From DAITQM01 sp036832975 (GTDB lineage Bacteria > Pseudomonadota > Gammaproteobacteria > Xanthomonadales > Wenzhouxiangellaceae), in assembly GCA_036832975.1 (NCBI GenBank), contig DAITQM010000022.1, forward strand, positions 1 through 59,637: a stretch of 59,637 nt of DNA. Reading direction: 5' to 3'. This document shows positions 59,293 to 59,637 of the stretch, piece after piece; positions within the stretch are counted from its first letter, which is position 1; every line of letters begins with the position of its first letter. The translations under genes and the position numbers were made by a program. Under the pieces are notes generated by a model. The model worked only from the letters and a program-made list of their open reading frames with translations, did not search any database and was not told the origin of the DNA.

Positions 59293-59416
59293 GCCTGCTC
59301 CGCCGTTTGCCACCCGGTTCGCGGTGAAGTGCCAGTTTGCCTCAAATGAGCCGAATTGTCCATAAAGGCACCGGAATTTGCAGCGATCATGCGAGTTACG
59401 CGTCTCCCAGACTTGA

Positions 59417-59637
59417 CCCAATAGTTGCATAAATTTTGCTCGATTTACTCGGGCAATCCTGCCCTCGCCCTTCGGGCCCGCTGCGCGGTTCAAATTGCGT
59501 TCCCGACGCATTTGTCATCAAATGCACTGTGAAATCATATATTTATGTCGCTATTAGCAGGAAAATCGAATTCACCTAAGGTGACGCGCCCGGTTTCTCG
59601 CCCAAGCTGGCGGCACATCTTGTCCGCTTCCCCTCGA
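59417..59637. mobile_element. longer member of the 242-bp element family, cut by the window edge
   Basis: From CCCAATAGTTGCATAA onward it follows the reverse strand of the element at 26276-26517: 30 identical bases, then about 65 unrelated bases (59447-59512 approximately), then close similarity again to the end of the window. The window stops just before the central hairpin, so the far end and target duplication are not seen. The upstream flank is TTGA. Confidence 0.8.

Overview
The window is about 60 kb of high-GC (mostly well above 60% by eye) chromosome from a gammaproteobacterium. Three conserved neighbourhoods support this: the divergent pilG / gshB-tonB-algH-ruvX-pyrB arrangement familiar from Pseudomonas; aroQ-accB-accC-prmA; and a TrpR-like repressor in front of a hisGDCBHAFIE operon, as seen in xanthomonad-like lineages. 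A high-potential iron-sulfur protein and a Chp-type pilus chemosensory kinase suggest an uncultured Chromatiales/Xanthomonadales-like lineage. The species cannot be named from sequence alone.

Layout: 1-2.9 kb is a compositionally foreign, partly AT-rich islet with a frameshifted secreted metzincin protease and a second secreted protein. 3.2-13 kb holds housekeeping genes: hemW, carbonic anhydrase, a cytochrome-c/FTR1 iron permease behind a Fur-like promoter, pncA-pncB-ubiA, and a SWIM/SNF2 helicase. 13.1-20.5 kb is one tightly overlapping histidine operon whose TrpR-like first gene appears to be expressed from a leaderless promoter embedded in a palindromic operator. 20.5-26.3 kb carries a NYN/OST-HTH protein, an integron-type integrase that has lost catalytic residues, a threonine/serine dehydratase-like enzyme and pepN. 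26.5-31.2 kb is a leftward cluster (lipoproteins, a glutaredoxin/A-type-like/rhodanese fusion, an orphan ParA ATPase, a hotdog thioesterase) plus a divergent MFS transporter. 31.4-32.9 kb has a DUF4143 ATPase and a decayed RelE-like toxin. 32.9-42 kb is a Chp/Pil chemosensory operon (pilG, pilI, pilJ, chpA, chpC), lacking pilH, pilK and chpB.

42.2-49.7 kb runs gshB-tonB-algH-ruvX-pyrB-thiS-thiG-trmB-SLC13 permease. 49.8-54 kb carries an FNR/Anr regulator followed by a three-gene set: RimK-like ATP-grasp ligase with an RLAN-type N-terminus, a GCS2 amidoligase and an N-formylglutamate-amidohydrolase-like enzyme. These are linked by TTGA stop/start overlaps and look like a pathway for an unidentified glutamate-type peptide or amide. 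A miniature transposable element has replaced the C-terminus of the last gene. 54.1-59.3 kb holds bactofilin/M23 peptidase, HiPIP, and prmA-accC-accB-aroQ.

Two families of short palindromic mobile elements punctuate the window. One is a 151-bp family (two copies, opposite orientation, 4-bp target duplications TTAA and TTAG). The other is a roughly 242-bp family (one complete copy with a TAGA duplication, one end-only remnant, and one longer copy truncated by the right edge of the window). No rRNA, tRNA or CRISPR was recognised. The best candidates for new biology are the ATP-grasp/GCS2/amidohydrolase cluster, the catalytically dead integron integrase, the Grx/A-type/rhodanese fusion and the leaderless autoregulated his repressor.
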